Assembly: GCF_012932145.1 (NCBI RefSeq)
Contig: NZ_MWOK01000022.1
Location: 1-48,914, forward strand
Reading direction: 5' to 3'
Source of the DNA: Acidovorax sp. SRB_14
Lineage (GTDB): Bacteria; Pseudomonadota; Gammaproteobacteria; Burkholderiales; Burkholderiaceae_C
DNA length: 48,914 bases
The notes under the pieces were generated by a model. It saw only the letters and a program-made list of their open reading frames with translations, had not been told where the DNA came from and did no database searches. A program made the translations under genes and the position numbers. Positions 34,753 through 44,050 of the stretch are shown here, one piece after another. How positions within the stretch are numbered: the stretch's first letter is position 1; every line of letters starts with the position of its first letter.

Positions 34753-37158
34753 TCAGTTGCGGAACAGGTCGAGGATGCGCTTGCGCTCCTCGGGCGCAGG
34801 CGCTTCCTGCGAGGGAAGGCTTGCGGTTCCCGCAGACGCGCTATGGTCTTCAAGCCCCAGGCTGGGAACTCCGGCGTTGCGGCTGAATTCCTCATAGAAC
34901 CATTCCCCGCCCACATTGACCACACCGGGCGGAACCGTGGACTCCATCACCGGCACGCCCTTGAGCGCGCGGTCCATGAAGCTGATCCACACCGGCAGGC
35001 TCAGGCCACCGCCGGTTTCCCGGCTGCCCAGGTTGCGCGGCGTGTCGTAGCCAATCCAGGTCACGGCCGCGATGGTGGGCTGGAAGCCGGCAAACCAGGC
35101 GTCCACCGAGTCGTTGGTGGTGCCCGTCTTGCCGTACAGGTCGGGGCGTTTGAGCGTGGCCTGGGCCCGCGCCGCAGTGCCCGAGCGTGTGACTTCCTGC
35201 AGCAGGCTGTCCATGATGAATGCATTGCGTGGCTCGATGGCGCGCTGGCTTTGGGCCAAGGCCGGAGGCTGGGTTTCAGAAAGCACGCGGCCCTTGTGGT
35301 CCGTGACGCGTGCGATCAGCCAGGGGTTCACACGGTAGCCGCCGTTGGCGAATACCGAGAAGCCCACCGCCATCTGCATCGGGGTGACCGAACCCGCACC
35401 CAACGCCATGGTCAGATAAGGCGGGTGCTTGTCGGCATCGAAGCCGAAGCGCGATACCCATTCCTGCGCATTCTTGGGCCCGACGGCCTGCAGGATGCGG
35501 ATGGAAACCATGTTCTTGGATTTGGCCAGACCCGTGCGCATGGTCATGGGGCCGTCGTACCTGCCGTCGTAGTTCTTGGGCTCCCAGGGTTGTCCGCCGG
35601 TCACGCCAGCGCCAAAGAACAGCGGTGCGTCGTTGACCACGGTGGCGGGCGTGAAGCCTTTTTCCAGGGCTGCGGAGTAAATGAAGGGCTTGAAGCTTGA
35701 GCCTGGCTGGCGCCACGCCTGGGTGGCATGGTTGAACTTGTTCTTGTCAAAGTCGAAACCGCCCACCAAAGCCTTGATCGCGCCGCTGCGTGGGTCGATG
35801 GCCACCAGGGCGCCTTCGACTTCGGGCAGTTGCGTGATTTCCCACGTGTTCTTTGCTGTTTTGGCGACGCGGATGATGGCGCCGCGGCGCAGCTTGATGT
35901 TGGGCGGTGCCTTGTCGCTGAGCCCCGACTGGGCGGGCTTGAGCCCTTCGCCGGTGATCTCCACGCTGTCGCCGTTCTGGCGCACGGCGATGATCTTGCG
36001 GGGGCTGGCCTCCAGCACCATGGCAGACATGAGGTCGCCGTTGTCGGGGTGGTCGGCCAGCGCGTCGTCGATGGCTTCTTCCAGTTCCTGCGCAGCGGTG
36101 GGCAGGCTGACGAATTTTTCCGGTCCGCGGTAGTGCTGGCGGCGCTCGTAATCCATGATGCCGCGCCGCAGTGACTGGTAGGCCGCGTCCTGATCGGCAG
36201 CGTTCAGGGTGGTGTACACATTGAGGCCACGGGTGTAGGCCTCGCTTCCGTACTGCGCAAAGATCAGCTGGCGCGCCATTTCCGCCACGTATTCGGCATG
36301 CACGCGCGTGTTGTTGCTTCCATTGCGAACCGTGAGCTCCTCTTTGCGCGCCTCTTGCGCCTGCTGGGGTGTGATGAAGTGGTTTTCCTCCATGCGGTCG
36401 ATGATGTAGAGCTGGCGGATGCGGGCGCGCTTGGGGTTGCTGATCGGGTTGTAGGCCGAAGGCGCTTTGGGCAATCCCGCCAACATGGCCGCTTCCGCCA
36501 CCGAGACGGCCTTCAGGGGCTTGCCAAAGTAGGCTTCGGAAGCCGCGGCAAAGCCGTAGGCACGGTTGCCCAGGTAAATCTGATTCATATAAATTTCCAG
36601 AATCTGATTTTTGGACAGCAGGTGCTCCAGCTTGAATGTGAGTAATATTTCGTAAATTTTTCGCGTAAATGTTTTTTCTGACGAAAGGTAAACATTGCGC
36701 GCGACCTGCATGGTGATGGTGGATGCCCCCTGGCTTTTCACGCGCCCCAGATTGGCTAACACGGCGCGCACCATGCCCTTGTAATCCACTCCGCCGTGCT
36801 GGAAGAAGCGCGTGTCCTCGATCGCCAAAACCGCATCCTTCATCACTTGGGGGATCTCCTGGATGGGGGTGAGGGTGCGCCGCTCCTCTCCAAACTCGCC
36901 CAGCAAAGCCCCTTCTGCCGAATACACACGCATCGGCAGCTTGGGCCGGTAGTCTGCCAATTCCGAGACATCGGGCAGGTTCGGGTAGGCCATGGACAGG
37001 GCCACAGCGATCACCAACACCACGGCGACAGCCCCTGCAACAGCCAGACCTATGCCCCACAGCAGAAGGCGCAGGAGCCACCGCAACCAAGCAGGGCGGG
37101 GAGAGGCGGCACGGGAAGAACCCGGGCTGGACGGTTTGGACGGGGCTGGGGGCGGCAT
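34753..37158 (-). CDS. mrcA: Penicillin-binding protein 1A (class A, bifunctional)
   Basis: Inner-membrane peptidoglycan synthase, 801 aa, with glycosyltransferase and transpeptidase activities. A short cytoplasmic Pro/Ser-rich tail precedes one transmembrane helix (about residues 28-55). The GT51 domain has AIEDTRFFQHGGVDYKGMVR and GASTITMQVARN. An OB-like insert precedes the transpeptidase domain with SxxK (PGSSFKPF), SxN (SKNMVS) and KTGTT. The tail beyond is short and Pro/Glu-rich. TATAAT (minus strand, 37185-37190) lies 26 bases upstream as a probable -10, with CGGAG before the start codon. Divergent from pilM, the usual arrangement in proteobacteria. Confidence 0.96.
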   Translation of the reverse strand: MPPPAPSKPSSPGSSRAASPRPAWLRWLLRLLLWGIGLAVAGAVAVVLVIAVALSMAYPNLPDVSELADYRPKLPMRVYSAEGALLGEFGEERRTLTPIQEIPQVMKDAVLAIEDTRFFQHGGVDYKGMVRAVLANLGRVKSQGASTITMQVARNVYLSSEKTFTRKIYEILLTFKLEHLLSKNQILEIYMNQIYLGNRAYGFAAASEAYFGKPLKAVSVAEAAMLAGLPKAPSAYNPISNPKRARIRQLYIIDRMEENHFITPQQAQEARKEELTVRNGSNNTRVHAEYVAEMARQLIFAQYGSEAYTRGLNVYTTLNAADQDAAYQSLRRGIMDYERRQHYRGPEKFVSLPTAAQELEEAIDDALADHPDNGDLMSAMVLEASPRKIIAVRQNGDSVEITGEGLKPAQSGLSDKAPPNIKLRRGAIIRVAKTAKNTWEITQLPEVEGALVAIDPRSGAIKALVGGFDFDKNKFNHATQAWRQPGSSFKPFIYSAALEKGFTPATVVNDAPLFFGAGVTGGQPWEPKNYDGRYDGPMTMRTGLAKSKNMVSIRILQAVGPKNAQEWVSRFGFDADKHPPYLTMALGAGSVTPMQMAVGFSVFANGGYRVNPWLIARVTDHKGRVLSETQPPALAQSQRAIEPRNAFIMDSLLQEVTRSGTAARAQATLKRPDLYGKTGTTNDSVDAWFAGFQPTIAAVTWIGYDTPRNLGSRETGGGLSLPVWISFMDRALKGVPVMESTVPPGVVNVGGEWFYEEFSRNAGVPSLGLEDHSASAGTASLPSQEAPAPEERKRILDLFRN

Positions 37159-37310
37159 ATCGCTCCGAATTGAAATAAGTGGCCATTATAAAAATCGCCA
37201 CTGCATTTTCTGGATGGGAAAAGGGATCGTGCTGCAGCGCTCCAGAGTACGAAGCGGGCAGGAGGGAAATCAGGCTTTCAACGAAAGGCTCTGGAACGTC
37301 TGCTTTTGAC

Positions 37311-37326
37311 AACGGTCAGCCGTTGC
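37311..37326. promoter_or_regulatory. Short inverted repeat in the mrcA/pilM gap
   Basis: CAACGG-TCAG-CCGTTG within the 268-base divergent mrcA-pilM gap, directly after TTTTGA. It may be a regulator site. Apart from this dyad and the mrcA -10, I see no gene and no convincing pilM promoter in the gap. Confidence 0.25.
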
Positions 37327-37426
37327 AGGGCCGGCGAAAGTCTTGGTCGCAGGCCAAGCTTACTGATAGCATTCATGAGAAATGTTAAGTTTTGTTGTGT
37401 CGTTGTGACAATAAGAGGGGGCTATC

Positions 37427-38506
37427 TTGATCTCTGCAGGATCTCTGTTCAGTCGCCAATCCGCGCCGTTGCTGGGTATCGACATCAGTTCCTCCAGCGT
37501 CAAGCTGGTGGAGCTAGGCCAAGACAAGGCAGGAGGCCTGGTCTTGGAGCGCTGTGCCATCGAGCCGTTGGAACGAGGATGGATTACAGACGGTAACATC
37601 GAAAAGTTCGATGAAGTTGCTGAAGCCCTGCGCCGCGTCGTCAAAAAAAGTGGCACCCGCACCCGAAATGTGGCATTGGCGTTGCCTCCGTCTGCGGTCA
37701 TTACCAAAAAGATCACCCTGCCTGCCGGCATGACGGACCAAGAGCTTGAAGTCCAGGTGGAGTCCGAGGCCAACCAATACATTCCCTTTTCCCTCGACGA
37801 GGTGAGCCTGGATTTTTGCGTCATCGGGCCCAGCAAGAACGCGCCTGGGGATATCGACGTGCTGATCGCCGCCTCGCGCCGCGAGAAGGTGCAGGACCGC
37901 CAGGGGTTGGCTGAGGCCGCCGGCCTCAAGGCCGCGATCGTGGACATCGAGTCCCACGCTTCGCGCCTGGCAGCCAGCCGCTTGATCGAGGCGCTTCCCA
38001 ATGCGGGCGTGGATGCCATGGTGGCGCTTTTCGAAGTGGGGGCATTGGCAACCAGCATGCAGATCATCCGCAACGACGAGGTGCTGTACGACAGGGACCA
38101 GGCCTTTGGCGGCGCACAGCTCACGCAACTCATCGTTCGGCAGTATGGGTTCTCGGTCGAAGAGGCAGAAAGCAAGAAGCGCAGCGGCGATCTTCCGGAA
38201 GACTATGCCTCGGCCGTGTTGCGTCCCTTCGTGGACAGCATGGCCCAGGAGGTGGGGCGGGCATTGCAATTTTTCTTCACCAGCACGCCCTATAACCGGG
38301 TCGACCACATTCTGCTCGCGGGCGGCTCGGCACCGCTGTCGGGCTTGAATGAGGCCGTGGTGCAGCACACCGGCTTTGCCTGCAATGTGGTCAATCCTTT
38401 CGAGGGCATGGAGGTGGGAAGCTCCGTGCGCATGAAAAAAATGGTGCGCGAGGCCCCTTCTTACCTGACCTCCTGCGGCCTGGCGATGCGGAGGTTCCTG
38501 CAGTGA
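37427..38506 (+). CDS. pilM: Type IV pilus assembly protein PilM (TTG start)
   Basis: Cytoplasmic actin-like protein of the type IV pilus inner-membrane platform, which binds the PilN N-terminus; 359 aa. The ATPase-fold phosphate motifs are GIDISSSSVKLVEL and LLAGGSAPLSGLNEAV, with IDVLIAASRREKVQDR between. No ATG is available; the start is TTG (LISAGSLFSRQSAPLLGID), with AGAGGGG 7-12 bases upstream. First of five coupled genes pilMNOPQ; overlaps pilN by GTGA. Confidence 0.96.
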   Translation: MISAGSLFSRQSAPLLGIDISSSSVKLVELGQDKAGGLVLERCAIEPLERGWITDGNIEKFDEVAEALRRVVKKSGTRTRNVALALPPSAVITKKITLPAGMTDQELEVQVESEANQYIPFSLDEVSLDFCVIGPSKNAPGDIDVLIAASRREKVQDRQGLAEAAGLKAAIVDIESHASRLAASRLIEALPNAGVDAMVALFEVGALATSMQIIRNDEVLYDRDQAFGGAQLTQLIVRQYGFSVEEAESKKRSGDLPEDYASAVLRPFVDSMAQEVGRALQFFFTSTPYNRVDHILLAGGSAPLSGLNEAVVQHTGFACNVVNPFEGMEVGSSVRMKKMVREAPSYLTSCGLAMRRFLQ

Positions 38507-39129
38507 TTTTGATCAACCTGCTTCCCCACCGGGAGGCGGCCCGCAAGCGCCGGCGCGAGGCGTTTCAGGTCACCATGTTCCTGTCGTTTCTGCTGGGGCT
38601 GGCCCTGGCTGCGGCCATCTACTGGTGGTTTCAGACCATGATTGCCGACCAGCAAGACAAAAATAATTTCTTGCAGACCGAAATCAAGGTGCTGGAAAAC
38701 CAAATCAAGGAAATCGCAACGATCGAAGAAGAAATCGCATCGTTGCGCGCGCGGCAAAAGGCGGTGGAGGACCTGCAGTCGGACCGCAATCTTCCCGTGC
38801 ACCTGCTCAACGAACTGGTCCAGCAGTTGCCCGACGGCGTGTACGTCACCAGCCTCAAACAGACGGACCAGTCGGTGACGATGCAAGGCGTGGCGCAGTC
38901 CAATGAGCGTGTGTCGGAAATGCTGCGCAACCTCTCCAGCAACACCCCGTGGCTGTCCAAGCCCGAACTCGTCGAAATTGTGGCGAGCAATCTGGCGCTT
39001 TCCGCGCGCGATCAGCGCCGCGTTTCCACGTTCAATCTGCGATTCCAGCTGATGCGTTCCAGCGAGGTGCAAAAAGCCATGGATGCCGCGAGCGGCACGA
39101 AGGCAGGCACCCCTGCGGGGGGGAAGTGA
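38503..39129 (+). CDS. pilN: Type IV pilus assembly protein PilN (GTG start)
   Basis: Bitopic inner-membrane protein of the alignment subcomplex, 208 aa. The start INLLPHREAARKRRREAF is the conserved PilM-binding peptide. One transmembrane helix follows at about residues 24-44 (FLSFLLGLALAAAIYWWF). A coiled coil at about 50-90 (DQQDKNNFLQTEIKVLENQI, then IEEEIASLRARQKAVEDL) and a periplasmic ferredoxin-like domain complete it. The GTG start overlaps the pilM stop. Confidence 0.96.
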   Translation: MILINLLPHREAARKRRREAFQVTMFLSFLLGLALAAAIYWWFQTMIADQQDKNNFLQTEIKVLENQIKEIATIEEEIASLRARQKAVEDLQSDRNLPVHLLNELVQQLPDGVYVTSLKQTDQSVTMQGVAQSNERVSEMLRNLSSNTPWLSKPELVEIVASNLALSARDQRRVSTFNLRFQLMRSSEVQKAMDAASGTKAGTPAGGK

Positions 39130-39132
39130 CCT

Positions 39133-39804
39133 ATGGCGAAGAAAAAAAGCCCCAACGTCGATTTGGCCGAGCTGCAGCGCAACTTGCAACGCCAATTCAG
39201 CCATCTGGATCCCAAAGACCCGTCACTCTGGCCTGCATTGCCGCGTTATTTGCTGTGCGCGGGCATCGCCATCGGCGTTGCGGTGGTTTTGTGGTTTGCC
39301 AAGCTGACCGACTACGAAGAAGAACTGCAAGCCGAACGCTCCCGAGAGGTCACGCTCCGGCAGGACTACCAAAAGAAGCTGGTGAAAGCCGTGAGTCTGG
39401 ATGCCCTCAAGAAGCAGCGTGAGCAGATCCAGCAATACGTCATTCAGCTAGAGAAACAACTGCCGAGCAAGGCCGAAATGGCCGCCCTGTTGTCCGACAT
39501 CAACCAGGCCGGCCTGGGCCGCAGCCTGCAGTTCGACCTGTTCCGCCCGGGACAGATCGTGGTGCGCGACTACTATGCCGAGCTGCCCATCGCGGTGCGG
39601 GTCACGGGCAAGTACCACGATATGGGCGCATTTGCGTCTGATATCGCCCACCTTTCCCGCATCGTCACCTTGAACAACCTGTCCATCGCTCCCGCGACCA
39701 AGGACAGCAGCAATCTGACCCTGGATGCCACGGCGCGCACATTCCGCTACCTGGACCCTGAAGAGGTGCAGGCGCAGCGCAAGGCGACGGAGGGCAAAAA
39801 ATGA
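39133..39804 (+). CDS. pilO: Type IV pilus assembly protein PilO
   Basis: Partner of PilN in the periplasmic alignment subcomplex, 223 aa. A cytoplasmic lead of about 35 residues precedes one transmembrane helix (YLLCAGIAIGVAVVLWFA), a coiled coil around residues 55-115 with LEKQLPSKAEMAALLSDI, and the periplasmic domain with YYAELPIAVRVTGKYHDMG. It begins 3 bases after pilN and overlaps pilP by ATGA. Confidence 0.96.
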   Translation: MAKKKSPNVDLAELQRNLQRQFSHLDPKDPSLWPALPRYLLCAGIAIGVAVVLWFAKLTDYEEELQAERSREVTLRQDYQKKLVKAVSLDALKKQREQIQQYVIQLEKQLPSKAEMAALLSDINQAGLGRSLQFDLFRPGQIVVRDYYAELPIAVRVTGKYHDMGAFASDIAHLSRIVTLNNLSIAPATKDSSNLTLDATARTFRYLDPEEVQAQRKATEGKK

Positions 39805-40346
39805 ACCGCACCACAGCAGTGCTGATCGCGCTGAGTTTTTTGCCGCTCGCCGGCTGCGGGCCCTCGGGAGAAGACGAGTTGCGCCAGTGGATGGCCGACG
39901 AGCGTGCGCAGACAAAGCCCCGCGTCACGCCGATCACCGAACCCAAACAGTTCCAACCCCAGGCATACACGGCCGAAGGCAGCATGGAGCCGTTCAATCC
40001 GCTCAAGCTGACCCAGGCGCTGCGACGCGACTCGGCACAGGTCGCGTCCAACGCCGCCCTGATCGCACCTGAAATGGCACGGCGCAAAGAGCCACTGGAG
40101 GCGTTTCCGCTCGACACCATGTCCATGGTGGGCAGTCTGGAGAAGTCTGGCAAGCCCACCGCGCTGTTGAAGGTGGACAACCTGCTGTACCAGGTTCAGG
40201 CGGGGTCTTACCTCGGGCAGAACTATGGGCGCATCACAAAAATTACCGAAACCGCCATTCAAATGCGCGAAATCGTCCAGGACGCCACTGGCGACTGGAT
40301 TGAGCGCACGGCATCGCTAGAGCTGCAAGAGGGGGCGAAAAAATGA
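39801..40346 (+). CDS. pilP: Type IV pilus assembly lipoprotein PilP
   Basis: Inner-membrane lipoprotein linking PilNO to the secretin PilQ, 181 aa. The signal peptide ends in the lipobox LAGC at about residue 19. A long flexible stretch follows, then the beta-sandwich domain with MSMVGSLEKSGKPTALLKVD, YQVQAGSYLGQNYGRI and IVQDATGDWIERTASLEL. Overlaps pilO and pilQ by 4 bases each. Confidence 0.96.
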   Translation: MNRTTAVLIALSFLPLAGCGPSGEDELRQWMADERAQTKPRVTPITEPKQFQPQAYTAEGSMEPFNPLKLTQALRRDSAQVASNAALIAPEMARRKEPLEAFPLDTMSMVGSLEKSGKPTALLKVDNLLYQVQAGSYLGQNYGRITKITETAIQMREIVQDATGDWIERTASLELQEGAKK

Positions 40347-42481
40347 AACCAAACAACGTCGCAATCATGAAGGCGCTGGGGCGGGCCGCTGTGGTGGCCC
40401 TTGCTGCTTTGGGCTCGGGCATGGTTTTGGCACAGAGTGCCATCGAGGCTGTGACGGGCGCCCTGCAAGGCGGTGCGGAAGTCGTGCGCATTGAGTTGAG
40501 CACCCCCCTGTCGGTGGTTCCATCGGGCTTTGCCACGCAGTCGCCGGCCCGCATCGCCCTGGACTTCCCGGGCACGTCGAATGCCATGGGGCGCTCGCTG
40601 GTGGAGGTGAACCAGGGGAACCTGAGGTCTGTCAACGTGGTGCAGGCGGGTGACCGCTCGCGGGTGGTGCTCAACCTGAAGCAAGCCACGGCCTACCGGG
40701 CAGAAATCCAGGGCAAGGTGCTGCTCATCTCCCTGGAGCCTGTCGCCGCCGCAGCGTCCGGCCAGCCGGCCCAGAACACCGTGTTCGCCGAACCCGGCAG
40801 CAGCGATATCCTGCCCATCAAGGACGTGGATTTCCGGCGCGGGCCTGACGGGTCGGGGCGTGTAGTGGTTGGCCTGGCCAGCAACCAGGTCGGCGTGGAC
40901 CTGCGCCAGCAGGGCAAGGGCATTACCGTGGATTTTCTGCGCTCCTCCCTGTCCGAAGGGCTGCGCCGGCGCCTCGATGTCACCGACTTTGGCACGCCCA
41001 TCCAGCTCATCACCACCAGCCAGCAGGGCGACCGGGTGCGCATGCTGATCGAGCCCGTGGGTGAGTGGGAGCACAGCGCCTACCAAAGCGACAACCAGTT
41101 TGTCGTGGAAGTGCGCCAGAAAAAGGTGGACCTGACCAAGCTCACGCAGGGCCCGGGCTACAGCGGTGAGAAGCTCTCGCTGAACTTCCAGAACATCGAG
41201 GTGCGGTCCTTGCTGCAGGTGATCGCCGACTTCACCAACTTCAACATCGTCACGTCGGACACGGTGACCGGATCGCTGACCCTGCGCTTGAAGGACGTTC
41301 CCTGGGACCAGGCACTGCAGATCATCATGGATGCCAAGGGCCTGGGGATGCGCAAGGCGGGCACCGTGCTCTGGATTGCGCCCAAGGACGAAATCGACGC
41401 ACGCACGCGCAAGGATTTTGAAGCCGCGCAGGCAATCGAGAAACTGGAGCCGCTGCGCACGCAGGCCTACCAGATGAACTACGCCAAGGCCGTCGACATG
41501 GTGGCCCAACTCACCAACTCCAGCCAGGGAAGCACCGGTGGCGCCACCACGCGCTTCCTGTCAGAAAGAGGCAGCGCCATTGCCGAGCCGCGCACCAACC
41601 AGCTGTTCGTGACGGACACGCCAGCCAAGCTCGAAGAGGTGCGCAAGCTGCTGGCCTCGCTGGACGTGGCGGTGCGCCAGGTGCTGATCGAAGCCCGCAT
41701 CGTGGAAGCGCGCGACACCTTCGGGCGGTCGCTGGGCGTGCGCCTGGGCGGAACCGATTTGCGTGCCAACCGCGGTGGCGATGGCGGCTACGGCATCGGG
41801 GGTGGCAACCGCATTGGTTTTGGCACCAGCTATAGCAACGCCGTGGCCACCAGTGGAGCGGGCGGGCAGGTGGACACCTTGGGCAGTTTCGTGAACCTGC
41901 CTGCGCGGCTGTCCGGGGTGCAGGGGGTGGGCAGTTTTGCGCTGTCCATCTTCAACTCGGCAGCCAACCGGTTCCTGACGCTGGAACTGTCGGCCATGGA
42001 AGCCGACGGCAAGGGCAAGATCGTATCGAGCCCACGGGTTATCACTGCCGACCAGACCAAGGCCTTGATCGAGCAGGGAACGGAGTATCCCTATTCGGTC
42101 ACCGCCCCCAACGGGGCTACGACCATTGCGTTTAAAAAAGCCGTTCTCAAGCTCGAGGTGACGCCACAGATCACGCCGGAAGGCAGCATCATTCTCGACT
42201 TGGACATCAACAAGGACAGCCGAGGCGAAACCACGACGCAAGGTGTCGCGATCGATACAAAGCACATCAAGACGCAAATCCTGATTGAAAACGGTGGAAC
42301 GGTAGTGATTGGCGGGATTTTCGAAATGGAAGAAACAAATCAGGAAAACAAGATTCCGTTTCTGGGCGATGTCCCTGTGCTGGGGCATCTCTTCAAGAAC
42401 AATACGAAGGAATCTTCGAAGAGAGAGATGCTGGTTTTTATCACGCCCAAGGTCATTACAGATCGTGGGCCAGTGCGTTGA
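40343..42481 (+). CDS. pilQ: Type IV pilus secretin PilQ
   Basis: Outer-membrane secretin ring through which the pilus passes, 712 aa. After a signal peptide (ending LAQS) come two AMIN-type peptidoglycan-binding regions (about residues 40-120 and 150-245) and the STN/N0-N1 domains (LSLNFQNIEVRSLLQVIADF, VPWDQALQIIMDAKGLGM). The secretin domain follows, with VLIEARIVEA, a Gly-rich loop, VTPQITPEGSIILDLDINKD and VPVLGHLFKNNTK, ending ITPKVI. Normally aroK comes next; here a lipoprotein gene intervenes. Confidence 0.97.
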   Translation: MKPNNVAIMKALGRAAVVALAALGSGMVLAQSAIEAVTGALQGGAEVVRIELSTPLSVVPSGFATQSPARIALDFPGTSNAMGRSLVEVNQGNLRSVNVVQAGDRSRVVLNLKQATAYRAEIQGKVLLISLEPVAAAASGQPAQNTVFAEPGSSDILPIKDVDFRRGPDGSGRVVVGLASNQVGVDLRQQGKGITVDFLRSSLSEGLRRRLDVTDFGTPIQLITTSQQGDRVRMLIEPVGEWEHSAYQSDNQFVVEVRQKKVDLTKLTQGPGYSGEKLSLNFQNIEVRSLLQVIADFTNFNIVTSDTVTGSLTLRLKDVPWDQALQIIMDAKGLGMRKAGTVLWIAPKDEIDARTRKDFEAAQAIEKLEPLRTQAYQMNYAKAVDMVAQLTNSSQGSTGGATTRFLSERGSAIAEPRTNQLFVTDTPAKLEEVRKLLASLDVAVRQVLIEARIVEARDTFGRSLGVRLGGTDLRANRGGDGGYGIGGGNRIGFGTSYSNAVATSGAGGQVDTLGSFVNLPARLSGVQGVGSFALSIFNSAANRFLTLELSAMEADGKGKIVSSPRVITADQTKALIEQGTEYPYSVTAPNGATTIAFKKAVLKLEVTPQITPEGSIILDLDINKDSRGETTTQGVAIDTKHIKTQILIENGGTVVIGGIFEMEETNQENKIPFLGDVPVLGHLFKNNTKESSKREMLVFITPKVITDRGPVR

Positions 42482-42502
42482 ATTAAATAAATAGGACAGA
42501 GA

Positions 42503-44047
42503 ATGCGTGCAATTTTCAAAGCTCTGATATTGACAGCGGCATCGGCCCTGATGGCGTGTGGCGGTGGCGGTGGTAGTCCGGGATTGGTGGGAAATCCGGG
42601 GGCAGGCGGAGGCGGCACCGCTCCGTCTGCAAAGATGCAGTTGCAAATCTATGCGGGGAGTTCTGGAAATAGTGCCCAGGTCTATACGATCAGTGCATCA
42701 GAAAAAACTGCGCGTGCGAAAGTGACACTTAAGGATGCATCAGGTGCCCCTCTAGCAAACACGATCATTTTATTTTCTGAAAGTGGGGGCGGGCTTTTGA
42801 GCTTTAGCCCGGAATCCAAAACTGCCCTTACGAACTCTTTAGGTGAGGCCGAAGTTGATATTGAGGCCCTGTCTATCAATTCTTTTGGTGCTACGACAGT
42901 CAATGCCAATGCTGATGTTCAGAAAAGTGACGGGACAGTCGCGACAGTGACAGCTAGCCAAAATCTTGCTATCACGAGTGTGCCGGTCGCTGGTGTCGAT
43001 CCGCAGGTGGCGGCTACATCGCTGAATTTCGTCAGCGTTGATCCATCTGATAAATCCATTGTGATTGCTGGATCGGGCGGTAACGGTCGTTCCGAATCGG
43101 CTATTTTGCGTTTCAGAGCAGTCGACAAAAATGGTAATCCTGTCAAAGATGTGGTTGTTGATTTTTCTGTCGTCCCGAGTAATTCGGTTGCATTGAATAT
43201 CGTCAGTGCCAAAAGCAATAATGATGGAATTGTCGCAACTTCAGTTTCTTCAAAATCAACTCCTACTGCGGTAATTATCAAGGCCGGTGTTAATGGTCGG
43301 CCTGTTACGACGCAGTCTGACCAGCTGACTGTGACCACAGGGGTTGCAATGCAGCGTGGTTTCGATCTTTCAGCTTCAAAGTATAATTTGAATAACGATA
43401 TTTCCGGTGATAGCTCCAATATTCGTGTCGCCATCGTGGATGCCAGTGGCAATCCTGTTTCTGACGGTGTTCCTGTCATTGCAGTAACTGATTTTGGACG
43501 AGTCGGTACGTCGGGGCGCGGTGGCTGTACGACAGTGAATGGAATTTGCACGGTGGAATATCAAGTGCAAAATCCCAGACCGCAGAATGGGCACCCCGTG
43601 ATCGTGACATTTTCTACTCAAGTTGGCAGCGGTGAACTGATCAGCGACTCTATTGTGTTTACATCGACGAGTGTCTCGCAGCTGGATCTTTACAGCACTA
43701 ATACCCCCGTATCAAGTATCACGGTGCCTGCTGGGGATGCCAAGTGCAAAGCTACTGTCGATCTCTTGGTTGGCACCGCGAGCACTGCGGGTGGACCCAG
43801 CGGTTTCCCTGCTCCTGCGGGAACAATGGTCGAAGTGAAGCCCAGCAGCAGCATAGTGACGGCGTCTGTGATCAGTGGCAGCCCAACCGCTGACCGTGCG
43901 ACGGGTCGTACAACGATTCAGGTTCAATTCGATCTGAAAGACGCTGCTAGCCCTGGTAGCACTAGCGTCGACGTCGTTTTCACTGCCGACAAAATGGTGC
44001 AGACGTTGCGCAAGACGTTGACATACCCGGCTTGCACACCCGTTTGA
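42503..44047 (+). CDS. Ig-like-domain lipoprotein of unknown function between pilQ and aroK
   Basis: Lipoprotein of 514 aa with a lipobox LMAC near residue 19, followed by a run of glycines. The rest is all-beta text with about four Ig-like (Big_1-type) repeats. Each of the first three has a D-G-x-P-like strand: KDASGAPLANTIILF, VDKNGNPVKDVVVDF and VDASGNPVSDGVPVI; a fourth region runs to LTYPACTPV. AGGACAGAGA lies just before the ATG, 21 bases after pilQ, and aroK starts 3 bases after its stop, so it is inside the pil-aro operon. Base use is plainly AT-richer than its neighbours (about 45 percent G+C in a sampled 60 bases), suggesting later gain or fast divergence. A role near the secretin or at the surface is inference. 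Confidence 0.85.
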   Translation: MRAIFKALILTAASALMACGGGGGSPGLVGNPGAGGGGTAPSAKMQLQIYAGSSGNSAQVYTISASEKTARAKVTLKDASGAPLANTIILFSESGGGLLSFSPESKTALTNSLGEAEVDIEALSINSFGATTVNANADVQKSDGTVATVTASQNLAITSVPVAGVDPQVAATSLNFVSVDPSDKSIVIAGSGGNGRSESAILRFRAVDKNGNPVKDVVVDFSVVPSNSVALNIVSAKSNNDGIVATSVSSKSTPTAVIIKAGVNGRPVTTQSDQLTVTTGVAMQRGFDLSASKYNLNNDISGDSSNIRVAIVDASGNPVSDGVPVIAVTDFGRVGTSGRGGCTTVNGICTVEYQVQNPRPQNGHPVIVTFSTQVGSGELISDSIVFTSTSVSQLDLYSTNTPVSSITVPAGDAKCKATVDLLVGTASTAGGPSGFPAPAGTMVEVKPSSSIVTASVISGSPTADRATGRTTIQVQFDLKDAASPGSTSVDVVFTADKMVQTLRKTLTYPACTPV

Positions 44048-44050
44048 CCT

